Shown here: positions 7,842 through 14,939 of the stretch, in pieces | Layout of the letters: every line of letters starts with the position of its first letter | Position numbering within the stretch: the first letter of the stretch is position 1 | DNA from: Bacteroidales bacterium UBA6207 | Lineage (GTDB): Bacteria > Bacteroidota > Bacteroidia > Bacteroidales > F082 | Assembly (NCBI GenBank): GCA_002421995.1 | Contig: DISP01000267.1 | Span: 1 to 14,939 of the forward strand | Direction of reading: 5' to 3' | Length of the DNA: 14,939 bases | Notes under the pieces: generated by a model | Database searches by the model: none | Seen by the model: the letters and a program-made list of their open reading frames with translations, nothing else | Told to the model about the DNA's origin: nothing | Translations under genes and position numbers: made by a program

Positions 7842-8969
7842 ATGATCAAATTGTTTAAAAACGCTGATGTTTATTCGCCTTTTTCTCTTGGCAAAAAGGA
7901 TGTTCTTGTTGCCGGAAAAACCATTGTTGCAATACATGAAGCCATTCCTGTTCCCGAAGGCCTTGAAGTGGAAGTGATTGACTGTGAAGGAAAAATTCTG
8001 ATTCCGGGTTTGGTTGATGCACATGTGCACATCACTGGAGGAGGAGGCGAAGGCGGTCCCGGCTCGCGCATGCCTGAGCTTGAAGTTTCGATGATGGTTG
8101 AGGGTGGTGTGACAACAGTAGTGGGCTGCCTTGGCACCGATGGAATAACCCGTAGTGTTGACAGCGTACTGATGAAAGTGAAATCACTTCGCGCCAAAGG
8201 CATGTCGGCATGGATGTACACCGGAGCTTATCAGGTACCTCCACCAAGTATTACGGGAGATATTAAACGGGATATCGCGCTGATCGAAGAAGTTGTTGGC
8301 CTGGGCGAAATCGCAGTTTCCGATCATAGGTCCTCTGTTCCAACCACTGACGAACTTGCCAAACTAGCCGCACACGCGCGCGTGGCCGGAATGATCGGGG
8401 GAAAAGCCGGAATTGTTAACGTACACATGGGTGATGCCGTGGATCCGTTTCGTCCAATACATAAAGTGGTTGAAAATAGTGAGTTAGGATATAAGCAATT
8501 TGTTCCGACACACTGCAATAGAAATGCTTACATTTTCGAAGACGCGAAAGAATATGGCAAAAAAGGTTATGTGGATATAACAACAAGCTCTTATCCATAC
8601 TATGCGGACGAAGAGATTAAGCCGGCAACAGCCTTGCGTCTTCTGCTTGAAAGCGGCGTGCCGATCGGGCATATCACTTTTACTTCAGATTCTTGTGGTT
8701 CATTGCCCGGTTTCGACCCTGTAACAGGCAAGCTTGTCAAAATCGAAATGGGGCTGCCTTCGTCTGTGCTTCGCGAGATAAAAGAAGCTGTTATTGAGGA
8801 AAAACTACCCCTGGAAACCGCTTTGCAGGTAGCTACTTCAAACCCTTCAGACATCCTTCAATTGAAGGGAAAAGGCTATATCAAGGTTGGTTATGATGCC
8901 GATCTGGTTTTGCTTGACCGGGAGCTTACTATAGTTAAAGTAATGGCAAACGGATTGTTTGTAGGATAA
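7842..8969 (+). CDS. iadA: Isoaspartyl (beta-aspartyl) dipeptidase
   Basis: The 375-residue product belongs to the amidohydrolase superfamily, IadA type (peptidase M38), a binuclear zinc enzyme that hydrolyses beta-Asp-X dipeptides in the cytoplasm. No signal peptide is seen. Motifs are in IadA order: HVH (His61, His63), GGGGE (Glu70), TGAY (Tyr130), SDHRS (Arg163), NVHMGD (His195), PTHCNRN (His224, Arg227) and SDSCGS (Asp283, Ser287). They match the E. coli IadA metal ligands and substrate residues as I recall them. The exception is the bridging carboxylated lysine (Lys162 in E. coli), which aligns with Glu156 here. The ATG at 7842 gives a length close to the usual 390 or so; upstream in-frame codons back to 7641 would run through the oppositely oriented peptidase gene and are not used. 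The next gene begins 19 bases downstream. With cyanophycinase-like neighbours, the likely substrate is beta-Asp-Arg or similar dipeptides. Confidence 0.93.
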   Translation: MIKLFKNADVYSPFSLGKKDVLVAGKTIVAIHEAIPVPEGLEVEVIDCEGKILIPGLVDAHVHITGGGGEGGPGSRMPELEVSMMVEGGVTTVVGCLGTDGITRSVDSVLMKVKSLRAKGMSAWMYTGAYQVPPPSITGDIKRDIALIEEVVGLGEIAVSDHRSSVPTTDELAKLAAHARVAGMIGGKAGIVNVHMGDAVDPFRPIHKVVENSELGYKQFVPTHCNRNAYIFEDAKEYGKKGYVDITTSSYPYYADEEIKPATALRLLLESGVPIGHITFTSDSCGSLPGFDPVTGKLVKIEMGLPSSVLREIKEAVIEEKLPLETALQVATSNPSDILQLKGKGYIKVGYDADLVLLDRELTIVKVMANGLFVG

Positions 8970-8988
8970 TATTGATCTATAATCATTT

Positions 8989-10530
8989 ATGAAAAAGCTC
9001 CTCATCGCTCTTCTACTGATTTGTTTGCCTTTTTCGGGAAGTATAACAGCGCAAACGAAATATGCTGTTGAACCACCTTCCAGAAACGACTTTGTGCCAC
9101 TGCTTTATCAGCTGGCCGATGCTTCGATGCAAGGCAGAGAAACAGGGACAGAAGGCGGCAGAAAAGCCGCTGCGCTTATTGCCACTAAGTTTGCTGAAGC
9201 AGGAATTCAAAGCTTTTACGAAAGCTATTATCAATCGTTCGGGCTGATAAAAACTTCTGTGTCTTCGGCCGGTCTTGCTGTTGAAAGTGCGGAAGAAGGG
9301 TTAAAAAGCATTGCCGATTTTCCGGGAGAAGAGCTCTTTTTACTTTCATGTGCCGATGATTTTAATGTTTCTTCATCACTGGTTTTCGCCGGCTACGGGC
9401 TGTTGAGTGCCGACAGCACTTACAATAGTTTTGCAAATTTAGATGCTAAAAACAAAGTTGTGGTGGTGCTTGAGGGAGTTCCGGGCGAGGCCGATACCAC
9501 CGGAAAAGTATGGCAAACTTTTGGCAGAGCCTTTGCCAATGAAGGCAATTTGTTGAAAATGAAAAGAAACACAGCCAAAAACTTTGGCGCCACAGCGCTT
9601 GTTGTGCTTCGAACTTCACAAAAAACCGACTCTTTCGTTCAGTGGGTGTCCGACATCACAGGTGATGACTGGGTAAACTATCCCGACAGCGACTATTGGT
9701 TTGATGATAACCGTCAAAATGCGTGTGTTCCGGTGGCACTATGCAATTACAACAACAGCCGTAATATTGCTAATCTGCTTCAGATTAACCTTGAGTCTGC
9801 TATTTCAGCTTTGACACAATCCACAAAAGCAGGTTTTGCAGAACAAAAGCCTTTAATAACACAACTTTGGGCAAAGCTAAAGCGTGAACAAACCATGGCG
9901 CGCAATGTAATCGGCGTTATAAAGGGAATTGACACAACCCGAACTATTGTCATTGGAGGGCACTACGACCATTTGGGTATGCGTGGCGAGCATATTTACT
10001 ATGGAGCCGATGATAATGCATCCGGAGCCTCCGGAGTGGTTGCTTTAGCTGGAAAATGGGCTGAAAACAACACAGCTCCTCAATGTAATCTGGTGTTTGC
10101 CTGCTGGGACGGTGAGGAGAAAGGACTTTTTGGAAGTCGCTACTTCGTAAATCATTTAACAGAACAGCAAAAGCTTTCCACAAAGCTATACTTCAATATG
10201 GATATGATTTCGCGCAGCGCTGAGGAAGACAGCCTGAGGCGTGTGGTGAGTGTCGGTATTCGTGCGCAGGACACCGGTTTGATACTGATGGCGCAACAAT
10301 GCAACACATTAACAAACAGTGCATTTGACCTGGATATCTGGGATGTTAACGGACACTCGGGCAGTGATTATGCAGGTTTTAAGGATAATAACATTCCTGT
10401 GATGACATTTTTTTCGGGTTTTCACAGCGATTATCATACACCCCGCGATACAAAAGAGCAAACAGATCCTGAAAAGATGGAAAAGATACTTCGGCTTGTA
10501 AACGAGTGTATTCAACACGTTCAGCATTAG
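8989..10530 (+). CDS. Exported M28-family zinc aminopeptidase-like protein with PA-like insert
   Basis: The 513-residue product has a Sec signal peptide (MKKLLIALLLICLPFSGSIT, cleavage near TAQ) with no lipobox, so it is probably periplasmic or secreted. Residues about 110-260 look like a protease-associated (PA) type insert (LVFAGYGLLS, NKVVVVLEGVPG, FGATALVVL). The M28 catalytic domain covers about 300-510: GGHYDHLG (His325), GADDNASG (bridging Asp342), DGEEKGLFGS (Glu376 and Glu377), NMDMIS (Asp405) and HSDYHTPRDT (His483), which is a complete two-zinc ligand set. M28 enzymes remove N-terminal residues from peptides. Substrate preference cannot be read here. It follows iadA by 19 bases on the same strand and ends one base from the stop of the convergent EnvC-like gene. 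A shared role with iadA in finishing off peptides is inferred; a general peptide-scavenging role is equally possible. Confidence 0.92.
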   Translation: MKKLLIALLLICLPFSGSITAQTKYAVEPPSRNDFVPLLYQLADASMQGRETGTEGGRKAAALIATKFAEAGIQSFYESYYQSFGLIKTSVSSAGLAVESAEEGLKSIADFPGEELFLLSCADDFNVSSSLVFAGYGLLSADSTYNSFANLDAKNKVVVVLEGVPGEADTTGKVWQTFGRAFANEGNLLKMKRNTAKNFGATALVVLRTSQKTDSFVQWVSDITGDDWVNYPDSDYWFDDNRQNACVPVALCNYNNSRNIANLLQINLESAISALTQSTKAGFAEQKPLITQLWAKLKREQTMARNVIGVIKGIDTTRTIVIGGHYDHLGMRGEHIYYGADDNASGASGVVALAGKWAENNTAPQCNLVFACWDGEEKGLFGSRYFVNHLTEQQKLSTKLYFNMDMISRSAEEDSLRRVVSVGIRAQDTGLILMAQQCNTLTNSAFDLDIWDVNGHSGSDYAGFKDNNIPVMTFFSGFHSDYHTPRDTKEQTDPEKMEKILRLVNECIQHVQH

Positions 10531-10531
10531 G

Positions 10532-11776
10532 CTATTCTGCCAGCCATAGCGATGGGTTAAGGAGCGTTTTACCTTGCCAAATCTCAAAATGCAGCTCTGT
10601 TTTACCTTCCGATTTGTCTGAGTGAACCTTACCAATGTCTTGGCGCGTGTTCACCTTATCGCCACGCTGAACCGAAACATGGTCAAGGTTCGAATAAACA
10701 GTAAAATAGTCTCCGTGCCGAATGATAACTGCATTGTTTGTAGGCGTAATCTTATTCACACTTACCACCACTCCCTCCAATACTGCCCTGGCTTTGCTTC
10801 CCGCCGGACAGGCAATATCAATGCCGTTATTGTTGATAATCACCTTTTTAAGCACCGGGTGATTTTGCTTCCCGAAATAGGATGACACAACGCCTCTCTC
10901 AACCGGCCATGGAAGTCTGCCCCGGTTTTGCGTGAAACTATTGCTCAGAAGCTGTTCTTCGGGAGTGAGTGTCATGAGTTTATCCTTTGAAATGCCGGGT
11001 TTCGCGTTTTTATTGCTTTGATTTTTGGCAATTTCTTCAGCGATGATTGCCTCAATCTGCCTTTTCAGTCTCAATGCAGCCTGCTCTTTGTCACGTATTT
11101 CGGCCTGGAGATTTTTTTCCTGCTGGCTAATTTTTTTAACTGTTTGGTCAATCTGCGCTTTTTCGGCAGCCAAGATGAGCTGCTGCTTACGTTCTGCATC
11201 CAAAAGACCGATCTTTTCGCTTTTTTCTGCTTCGAGTTGCAATTTCTGCTTACTGAGCTTGTCCTGTGTTTCGTTCATGCGCGCGATCTGGTTCTGGCGC
11301 AAAGCACTGTATTGCTGCAGGTATTTCAAGCGGCGATATGCTTGATTGAAATCGTCGGCAGCAAAAACAAACATCAATTGGTTGAGTCCGTTACGGTTTT
11401 TATATGCGAATGAAATCATTTGGGCATATTCTTTTTTTAACCCGGCCAGGGTGCCTTCTGTTTTCTCTAATTCGCGCGATGTGCGCTGCAATTTGTTTTC
11501 GGTTATTTCGAGTTGTTTACGGAGTGTTGCTATAAGGTTTTCACGTTGCCGGATTCTGGACTGAAGGATAGATAATTCGTTAAGACTGAGATTCTTTGAT
11601 TTTTTTGTTTCTTCCAAAAGCTGGTTCGAAAGACTGATTTCCTTTTCAAGTTTTTGTTTGGTTTGCTCCAATTCAGCCTTTCGATCCTGGGCGCTCAGTT
11701 CGGATTGCAACAGAATAAAAAATGCTGCTGCACAAACACTTAGGCAATTCTTGCGAAAAGAAATCGTTTTCTTCAT
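10532..11776 (-). CDS. EnvC-like murein hydrolase activator (coiled coil plus degenerate LytM/M23 domain)
   Basis: The 414-residue product has a signal peptide (to about residue 30, LSAQ), a long charged coiled coil (about 31-250), and a C-terminal LytM/M23 domain (about 288-410) beginning LPWPVERGVVSSYFGK. Active M23 peptidases need H-x-G-I-D and H-x-H. Here the first motif reads NNGID (Asn316 in place of His, Asp320 kept) and the second ELH (Glu394 in place of the first His, His396 kept). Zinc binding and catalysis are therefore probably lost, as in EnvC, which activates amidases that split septal peptidoglycan during division. The ATG at 11776 overlaps the stop of the DUF4292 gene by one base (TGATG); a GTG at 11779 would add one residue and make a 4-base overlap. 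Translational coupling with the upstream gene is likely. The amidase partner is not in the window. Confidence 0.9.
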   Translation of the reverse strand: MKKTISFRKNCLSVCAAAFFILLQSELSAQDRKAELEQTKQKLEKEISLSNQLLEETKKSKNLSLNELSILQSRIRQRENLIATLRKQLEITENKLQRTSRELEKTEGTLAGLKKEYAQMISFAYKNRNGLNQLMFVFAADDFNQAYRRLKYLQQYSALRQNQIARMNETQDKLSKQKLQLEAEKSEKIGLLDAERKQQLILAAEKAQIDQTVKKISQQEKNLQAEIRDKEQAALRLKRQIEAIIAEEIAKNQSNKNAKPGISKDKLMTLTPEEQLLSNSFTQNRGRLPWPVERGVVSSYFGKQNHPVLKKVIINNNGIDIACPAGSKARAVLEGVVVSVNKITPTNNAVIIRHGDYFTVYSNLDHVSVQRGDKVNTRQDIGKVHSDKSEGKTELHFEIWQGKTLLNPSLWLAE

Positions 11777-12606
11777 CACTTCATTTTTGTGAAGTTTTCC
11801 GGAATTTTAAAGGGGAACTGTTGCTCTGTATCAAGTTCTGTTTTATTGAACACTATTTTAAGCTCAAGTTTTTTTCCTCCCTGAAGTTCAAAATGAATCA
11901 GGCCGGGCACTTTCTGATTGCCAACTTCGAAAAAGTCGCTGTAACGCGCCTGAAGCTTCTTATTCTCATCGTTGTATTCTTTCATATTGATACCCACTAT
12001 TTTAAATGTTTCGGCATTGAGCCAGATGTTCTGAACCAAAACGTTGGGTGTATCTTTTTGTTTTAGATTTTTTTTGGCCTTATAGCGATGAGTAGCGCTT
12101 AATTTATACTCCATATTGTCAACCGATGCACGCAGGTTTTCGTCTTCGTAGCTTTCCAGATCGTTCCCGGTGATAAGGGCCTGCACCATGTCATAATCAA
12201 TGGTGGTTCCAAACTGCTGAAGTATAAATTTATAATCTCCGATAAAGAATGTTTTGTCAAGCCTGTTTATAAACTTTATGGAATCTGCTGTCAGCACAAG
12301 TCTTGCTGCTTCGATGCCCAGAGCTAGCGAGAGCGAAATCCAGATAATGCTGTCTTTTTTTATTCTGATCTGTCCTTTAAGCTCGGTTTTGCTTTTCTTT
12401 TCATCAATGAGTGTGATTGCCGTTTTGGCACTGAAATACGCATATTTTGTTTCTGCAGCAGCCATTTTCTCAAGCAGATACATTTCGTCTGCTGATCGCA
12501 GAGGTGCTTTGATGAGCTTATGGGCCGGTTTGCAGGCTTGAACCAAAACAAAAACCATCATTATAAATACCAAAAACCTCGGATATTTTGCAACAATCCT
12601 ATTCAT
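11776..12606 (-). CDS. DUF4292 family lipoprotein
   Basis: Start chosen at the ATG at 12606 (276 residues), which gives a standard lipoprotein signal: a basic N-terminus, a hydrophobic core (FLVFIMMVFVLV) and lipobox VQAC, with the lipidated Cys25. Alternative ATGs at 12618 and 12651 only lengthen the pre-signal part. The mature part has features of Bacteroidetes DUF4292 proteins: an AYFSAKTAITLID segment, KGQIRIKKDSIIWISLS, a GIEAARLVLTADSIKFINRL stretch, and a C-terminal part rich in beta strands. This strand pattern recalls LolA/LolB-type lipid-binding folds, and a role in outer-membrane biogenesis is often supposed, but the function is not established. The start overlaps the stop of the TPR gene by 8 bases and the end overlaps the EnvC-like gene by one base, so the three genes are tightly coupled. 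Confidence 0.88.
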   Translation of the reverse strand: MNRIVAKYPRFLVFIMMVFVLVQACKPAHKLIKAPLRSADEMYLLEKMAAAETKYAYFSAKTAITLIDEKKSKTELKGQIRIKKDSIIWISLSLALGIEAARLVLTADSIKFINRLDKTFFIGDYKFILQQFGTTIDYDMVQALITGNDLESYEDENLRASVDNMEYKLSATHRYKAKKNLKQKDTPNVLVQNIWLNAETFKIVGINMKEYNDENKKLQARYSDFFEVGNQKVPGLIHFELQGGKKLELKIVFNKTELDTEQQFPFKIPENFTKMK

Positions 12607-14362
12607 AATAGCGTCCATCTTTGATTTTTTTCTGAATAAGTTCGGAGGCATCGCCTGCTTCGGCGGCTTTCATCCAATATTGTATTGCCTCTTCTGTTCG
12701 TCCGAGATGAAATAAAATATCTCCGCAATGCTCGAACAGGGTTGCGTTTTTGTCTTCGGTTTTCTCAAGCGCCTTTTCAATCCATGGAAGTGCGTTTTGA
12801 TAATCTGCCAGTTTAAACAAAATCCAGGCATAGGTATCGAGATATGACGGGTTTTCGGGTTGCAGCTGAAGCGACTTTTCCGACATTTGTTTTGCACGTT
12901 CCAGGTTTTCGCCGCGAATAGATAGATAATAGGCGTAATTATTGAGTACCAGTGCGTTATCAGGATTTATCGTCAAGGCTTTTTCGTAGGCTGCATCCGA
13001 TGCCTTATTGTTTTTCAAACGATGATAAGTGTCAGCCGTATTGCTGTAGAATTCGGCTAAAAGCTGGTCGTTTCGCACCACAAAGCGCTTTCCGGCTTCA
13101 AATTGTTTCAAAGCCCCTTCGTAGTCTTTCGATTGGTAGGCGGCAATTCCTTTGAAAAGATAAGGCAGGGCCTGCTCCGGAAACAAGCTTATTGTCTCAG
13201 TTGCATGCTTGTCAAGTAAGTCAAATTCAAGCAACTGAATATCAGCATATAGCAGGCTTTCCCACATTTGGTAATTGTTTTTGTCGAAAGAAAGTGCCTG
13301 CAGCAGATAGTTTCTGGCCTGTTTCCATTCCTGATTCCGAAAATAAACATCTGCGTAGAGCTGGTATCCGCGCGGGTTTTCAGGATGAACCCTGACAAGA
13401 ATCTCAGCAACACGACCAATCTGTTGGTTGAGCGTATCGGTATAATCTTTGCCTTCAAACCATAAAAACATGATCTGAACTTTGTTGTCGGGCTCCAAAG
13501 CCGGAGATTCAAAAGCCTTTAGCAAATTATCAAAAGCTTCATTTTCATGCCCTTGATCACGCAAATTCTCGGCCAGCGTAATATAGGCGTAGGGATCATC
13601 AGGATCGTTGGCAATTATTTTCCTATAAACCTCGAGCGATTTTTCCGCAGGGCCATATTTCTTATAATGTTCGGCCAGCATGGCAAGGTAACGGGATTCA
13701 TAAGGGAATGTTGCTGAGAGTTTTTCGATCTCCATTCCGGCTTTTTCCGGTTTTTCGAGCATGTAGTAGATAGACTGCTTTTGTATCGAAAGCGTTTCGT
13801 TAACACCAATTTGCTTCTCTATTGCATCGTACAACTCAATTGCTTCCTTATAATTACCGGTCAAGACCAGGGCCGATGAAAGCTCACCAATATATTCAAT
13901 GTTTTCCGGGCTGATTTTTAACAGGTTACGATAAACCTGGGCATACTCCTCCGGTTTTCCCGCTGCCTTGTATAATTGTGCAAGCCTGATCAGATACCAT
14001 TCATTGTTAGGATCAACAAGTGTGGCTTTCTTCATCAACACAATTCCTTCGTCAATCCTGCCTTGTTTGGCTAAAAGCTCAGTGATTTCATACATCGAAG
14101 CTGCATCATCCGAAAAAACAACCAATGCTTCTTCAAATTTTTCGAGTGCTTTGCTGTCGTTACCGGCCAGCTTCTCTTTCAGTCCGTCCGAAAACAACGC
14201 AGCATTATTCCGCTTTGCAATGATCAGCAAACTATCAGCTGTGGCATTGCTCTTTTTTTTATCTTTCTTTTTTTGAGCCATGGCTTCAGTTGGTGCTGCC
14301 AGAGTCGCCAGAAGAAGCAAAAAGACAAAAAAGGAAATGAATTTTGGAAACTTCGTTATCAA
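12599..14362 (-). CDS. Exported tetratricopeptide-repeat (TPR) protein, TTG start
   Basis: The 587-residue product starts with a signal peptide (ITKFPKFISFF ... TEAMAQ, cleavage near residue 30) followed by a lysine-rich KKKDKKK patch. The rest is almost wholly helical TPR repeats of about 34 residues, for example ALEKFEEALVVF, YLIRLAQLYKAAGKPEEYAQ, AYITLAENLRDQGHENEAF, AAYEKALTINPDNALVLNNYAYYL and NPSYLDTYAWILFKLADYQNAL. TPR arrays serve as protein-binding scaffolds; the partner is unknown. The start codon must be TTG at 14362: an in-frame TAA lies immediately before it, and the next ATG (codon 28) falls inside the signal peptide. The gene begins 29 bases after the nucleotidyltransferase stop and overlaps the DUF4292 start by 8 bases. 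Linkage with DUF4292 and EnvC-like genes suggests an envelope role. Confidence 0.88.
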   Translation of the reverse strand: MITKFPKFISFFVFLLLLATLAAPTEAMAQKKKDKKKSNATADSLLIIAKRNNAALFSDGLKEKLAGNDSKALEKFEEALVVFSDDAASMYEITELLAKQGRIDEGIVLMKKATLVDPNNEWYLIRLAQLYKAAGKPEEYAQVYRNLLKISPENIEYIGELSSALVLTGNYKEAIELYDAIEKQIGVNETLSIQKQSIYYMLEKPEKAGMEIEKLSATFPYESRYLAMLAEHYKKYGPAEKSLEVYRKIIANDPDDPYAYITLAENLRDQGHENEAFDNLLKAFESPALEPDNKVQIMFLWFEGKDYTDTLNQQIGRVAEILVRVHPENPRGYQLYADVYFRNQEWKQARNYLLQALSFDKNNYQMWESLLYADIQLLEFDLLDKHATETISLFPEQALPYLFKGIAAYQSKDYEGALKQFEAGKRFVVRNDQLLAEFYSNTADTYHRLKNNKASDAAYEKALTINPDNALVLNNYAYYLSIRGENLERAKQMSEKSLQLQPENPSYLDTYAWILFKLADYQNALPWIEKALEKTEDKNATLFEHCGDILFHLGRTEEAIQYWMKAAEAGDASELIQKKIKDGRYYE

Positions 14363-14391
14363 TTATTTAGTGTATTTAGTGATGTAGGGCA

Positions 14392-14939
14392 TTAGTTATT
14401 TAATTCGTTGTAATCGCCCAGGCTCTGCTCCTCAAAACGTCCGGTGAGGCGGGCAAATTGTCCGATCATGCTGTTTTGCAGCTGCTTGCCTTCGATTCGG
14501 GCGTTTGCCTGAATGATGCTGTCGCTGATGATACTACGGTGAATCACGGCATTTTCGCCCACCGAAACATAAGGGCCAATGATTGAATGGGTAATTACGG
14601 CGCCTTTAGCGATGAAACATGGCTCGATAATCAGCGCGTCATCCACATCGGCTTCAGGCGAAATCAAATCATCAAGCAGGCCGTCTTCCATGGCAAAAGC
14701 CAACACCTGCTTATTGGTGTCAACCGTGGCATCCTTGTTTCCGCAGTCGAGCCAGGCATCAACACTTTCGGTGTGAAAACGTGTTCCCTTTTTCATCATA
14801 TTCTGCAATCCGTCGGTGATTCCATATTCTCCTCCGGTCGTAATTTTCTGATCAAGAAGGTATTGAAGTTCCTGCCGGAGATATTCGCCGTCTTTAAAAT
14901 AATAAATGCCGATTATAGCTAAGTCAGAAACAAAGGTTT
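14392..14939 (-). CDS. Sugar nucleotidyltransferase, C-terminal part (5' end beyond window)
   Basis: About 181 C-terminal codons are present; the reading frame is open to the right edge, and the internal ATG at 14808 is not the start. Visible parts are the end of an RmlA-type nucleotidyltransferase domain (SDLAIIGIYYFKDG, TTGGEYGITDGLQNM, VDAWLDCGN), followed by a left-handed beta-helix of hexapeptide-type repeats (PCFIAKGAVITHSIIGPYVS, ENAVIHRSIISDSII). Such enzymes transfer a nucleotide to a sugar-1-phosphate, making activated sugars for cell-surface polysaccharide. The signature residues of the N-terminal nucleotide-binding site (GxGTRLxPxT-like) lie outside the window, so the nucleotide and sugar cannot be told. 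The short C-terminal tail ends in DYNELNN. It is the first gene seen of the envelope cluster. Confidence 0.88.
   Translation of the reverse strand, partial: TFVSDLAIIGIYYFKDGEYLRQELQYLLDQKITTGGEYGITDGLQNMMKKGTRFHTESVDAWLDCGNKDATVDTNKQVLAFAMEDGLLDDLISPEADVDDALIIEPCFIAKGAVITHSIIGPYVSVGENAVIHRSIISDSIIQANARIEGKQLQNSMIGQFARLTGRFEEQSLGDYNELNN

Noticed and set aside
7754..7849. Upstream start for the T9SS S51 protein
   Set aside because: It would place 32 residues before a normal signal peptide and run through the promoter boxes and the iadA start.
10520..10560. Possible bidirectional terminator at the M28/EnvC-like convergence (GCTAT ... ATAGC)
   Set aside because: The stem is only 5 bases with a 10-base loop, lies in the end of the EnvC-like coding region, and has no T-run on either strand.
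10532..11776. Active M23 endopeptidase
   Set aside because: Two of the four catalytic or metal positions are replaced (Asn316 and Glu394), which fits a non-catalytic activator better.

Overview
The window reads as chromosomal DNA of a Bacteroidetes (Bacteroidota) bacterium. Evidence: a SusC/SusD outer-membrane pair, a type IX secretion (T9SS) C-terminal sorting domain, a DUF4292 lipoprotein, TAnnTTTG-type promoter boxes and no visible Shine-Dalgarno sequences. The genus cannot be named from this sequence. Ten genes fill almost the whole window; the first and last are cut by the window edges. No RNA gene, insertion sequence, CRISPR array or long repeat was seen.

Region 1 (1-7753, all minus strand) looks like one operon, read from right to left. 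It holds a T9SS-secreted two-domain S51 (cyanophycinase-family) peptidase, a second S51 peptidase with a Sec signal peptide, a SusC TonB-dependent transporter, a SusD lipoprotein, and a PKD-type lipoprotein truncated by the window start. The gaps between these genes are only 7 to 29 bases.

Region 2 (7842-10530, plus strand) is transcribed divergently from an 88-base intergenic region. It holds a cytoplasmic isoaspartyl dipeptidase (iadA) and an exported M28 zinc aminopeptidase-like protein.

Read together, regions 1 and 2 suggest a dedicated scavenging locus for cyanophycin or similar beta-aspartyl peptides. Secreted cyanophycinases would cut the polymer to beta-Asp-Arg-type dipeptides, SusC/SusD and the PKD lipoprotein would bind and import them, and IadA would split them to free amino acids. 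The individual families are known. The combination with SusC/SusD is the most interesting point in this window, and the substrate is an inference.

Region 3 (10532-14939, minus strand) meets the M28 gene tail to tail and looks like conserved envelope housekeeping. In transcription order it holds a sugar nucleotidyltransferase (5' end outside the window), a TPR protein, a DUF4292 lipoprotein and an EnvC-like protein with a degenerate LytM domain. The last three overlap or nearly overlap.
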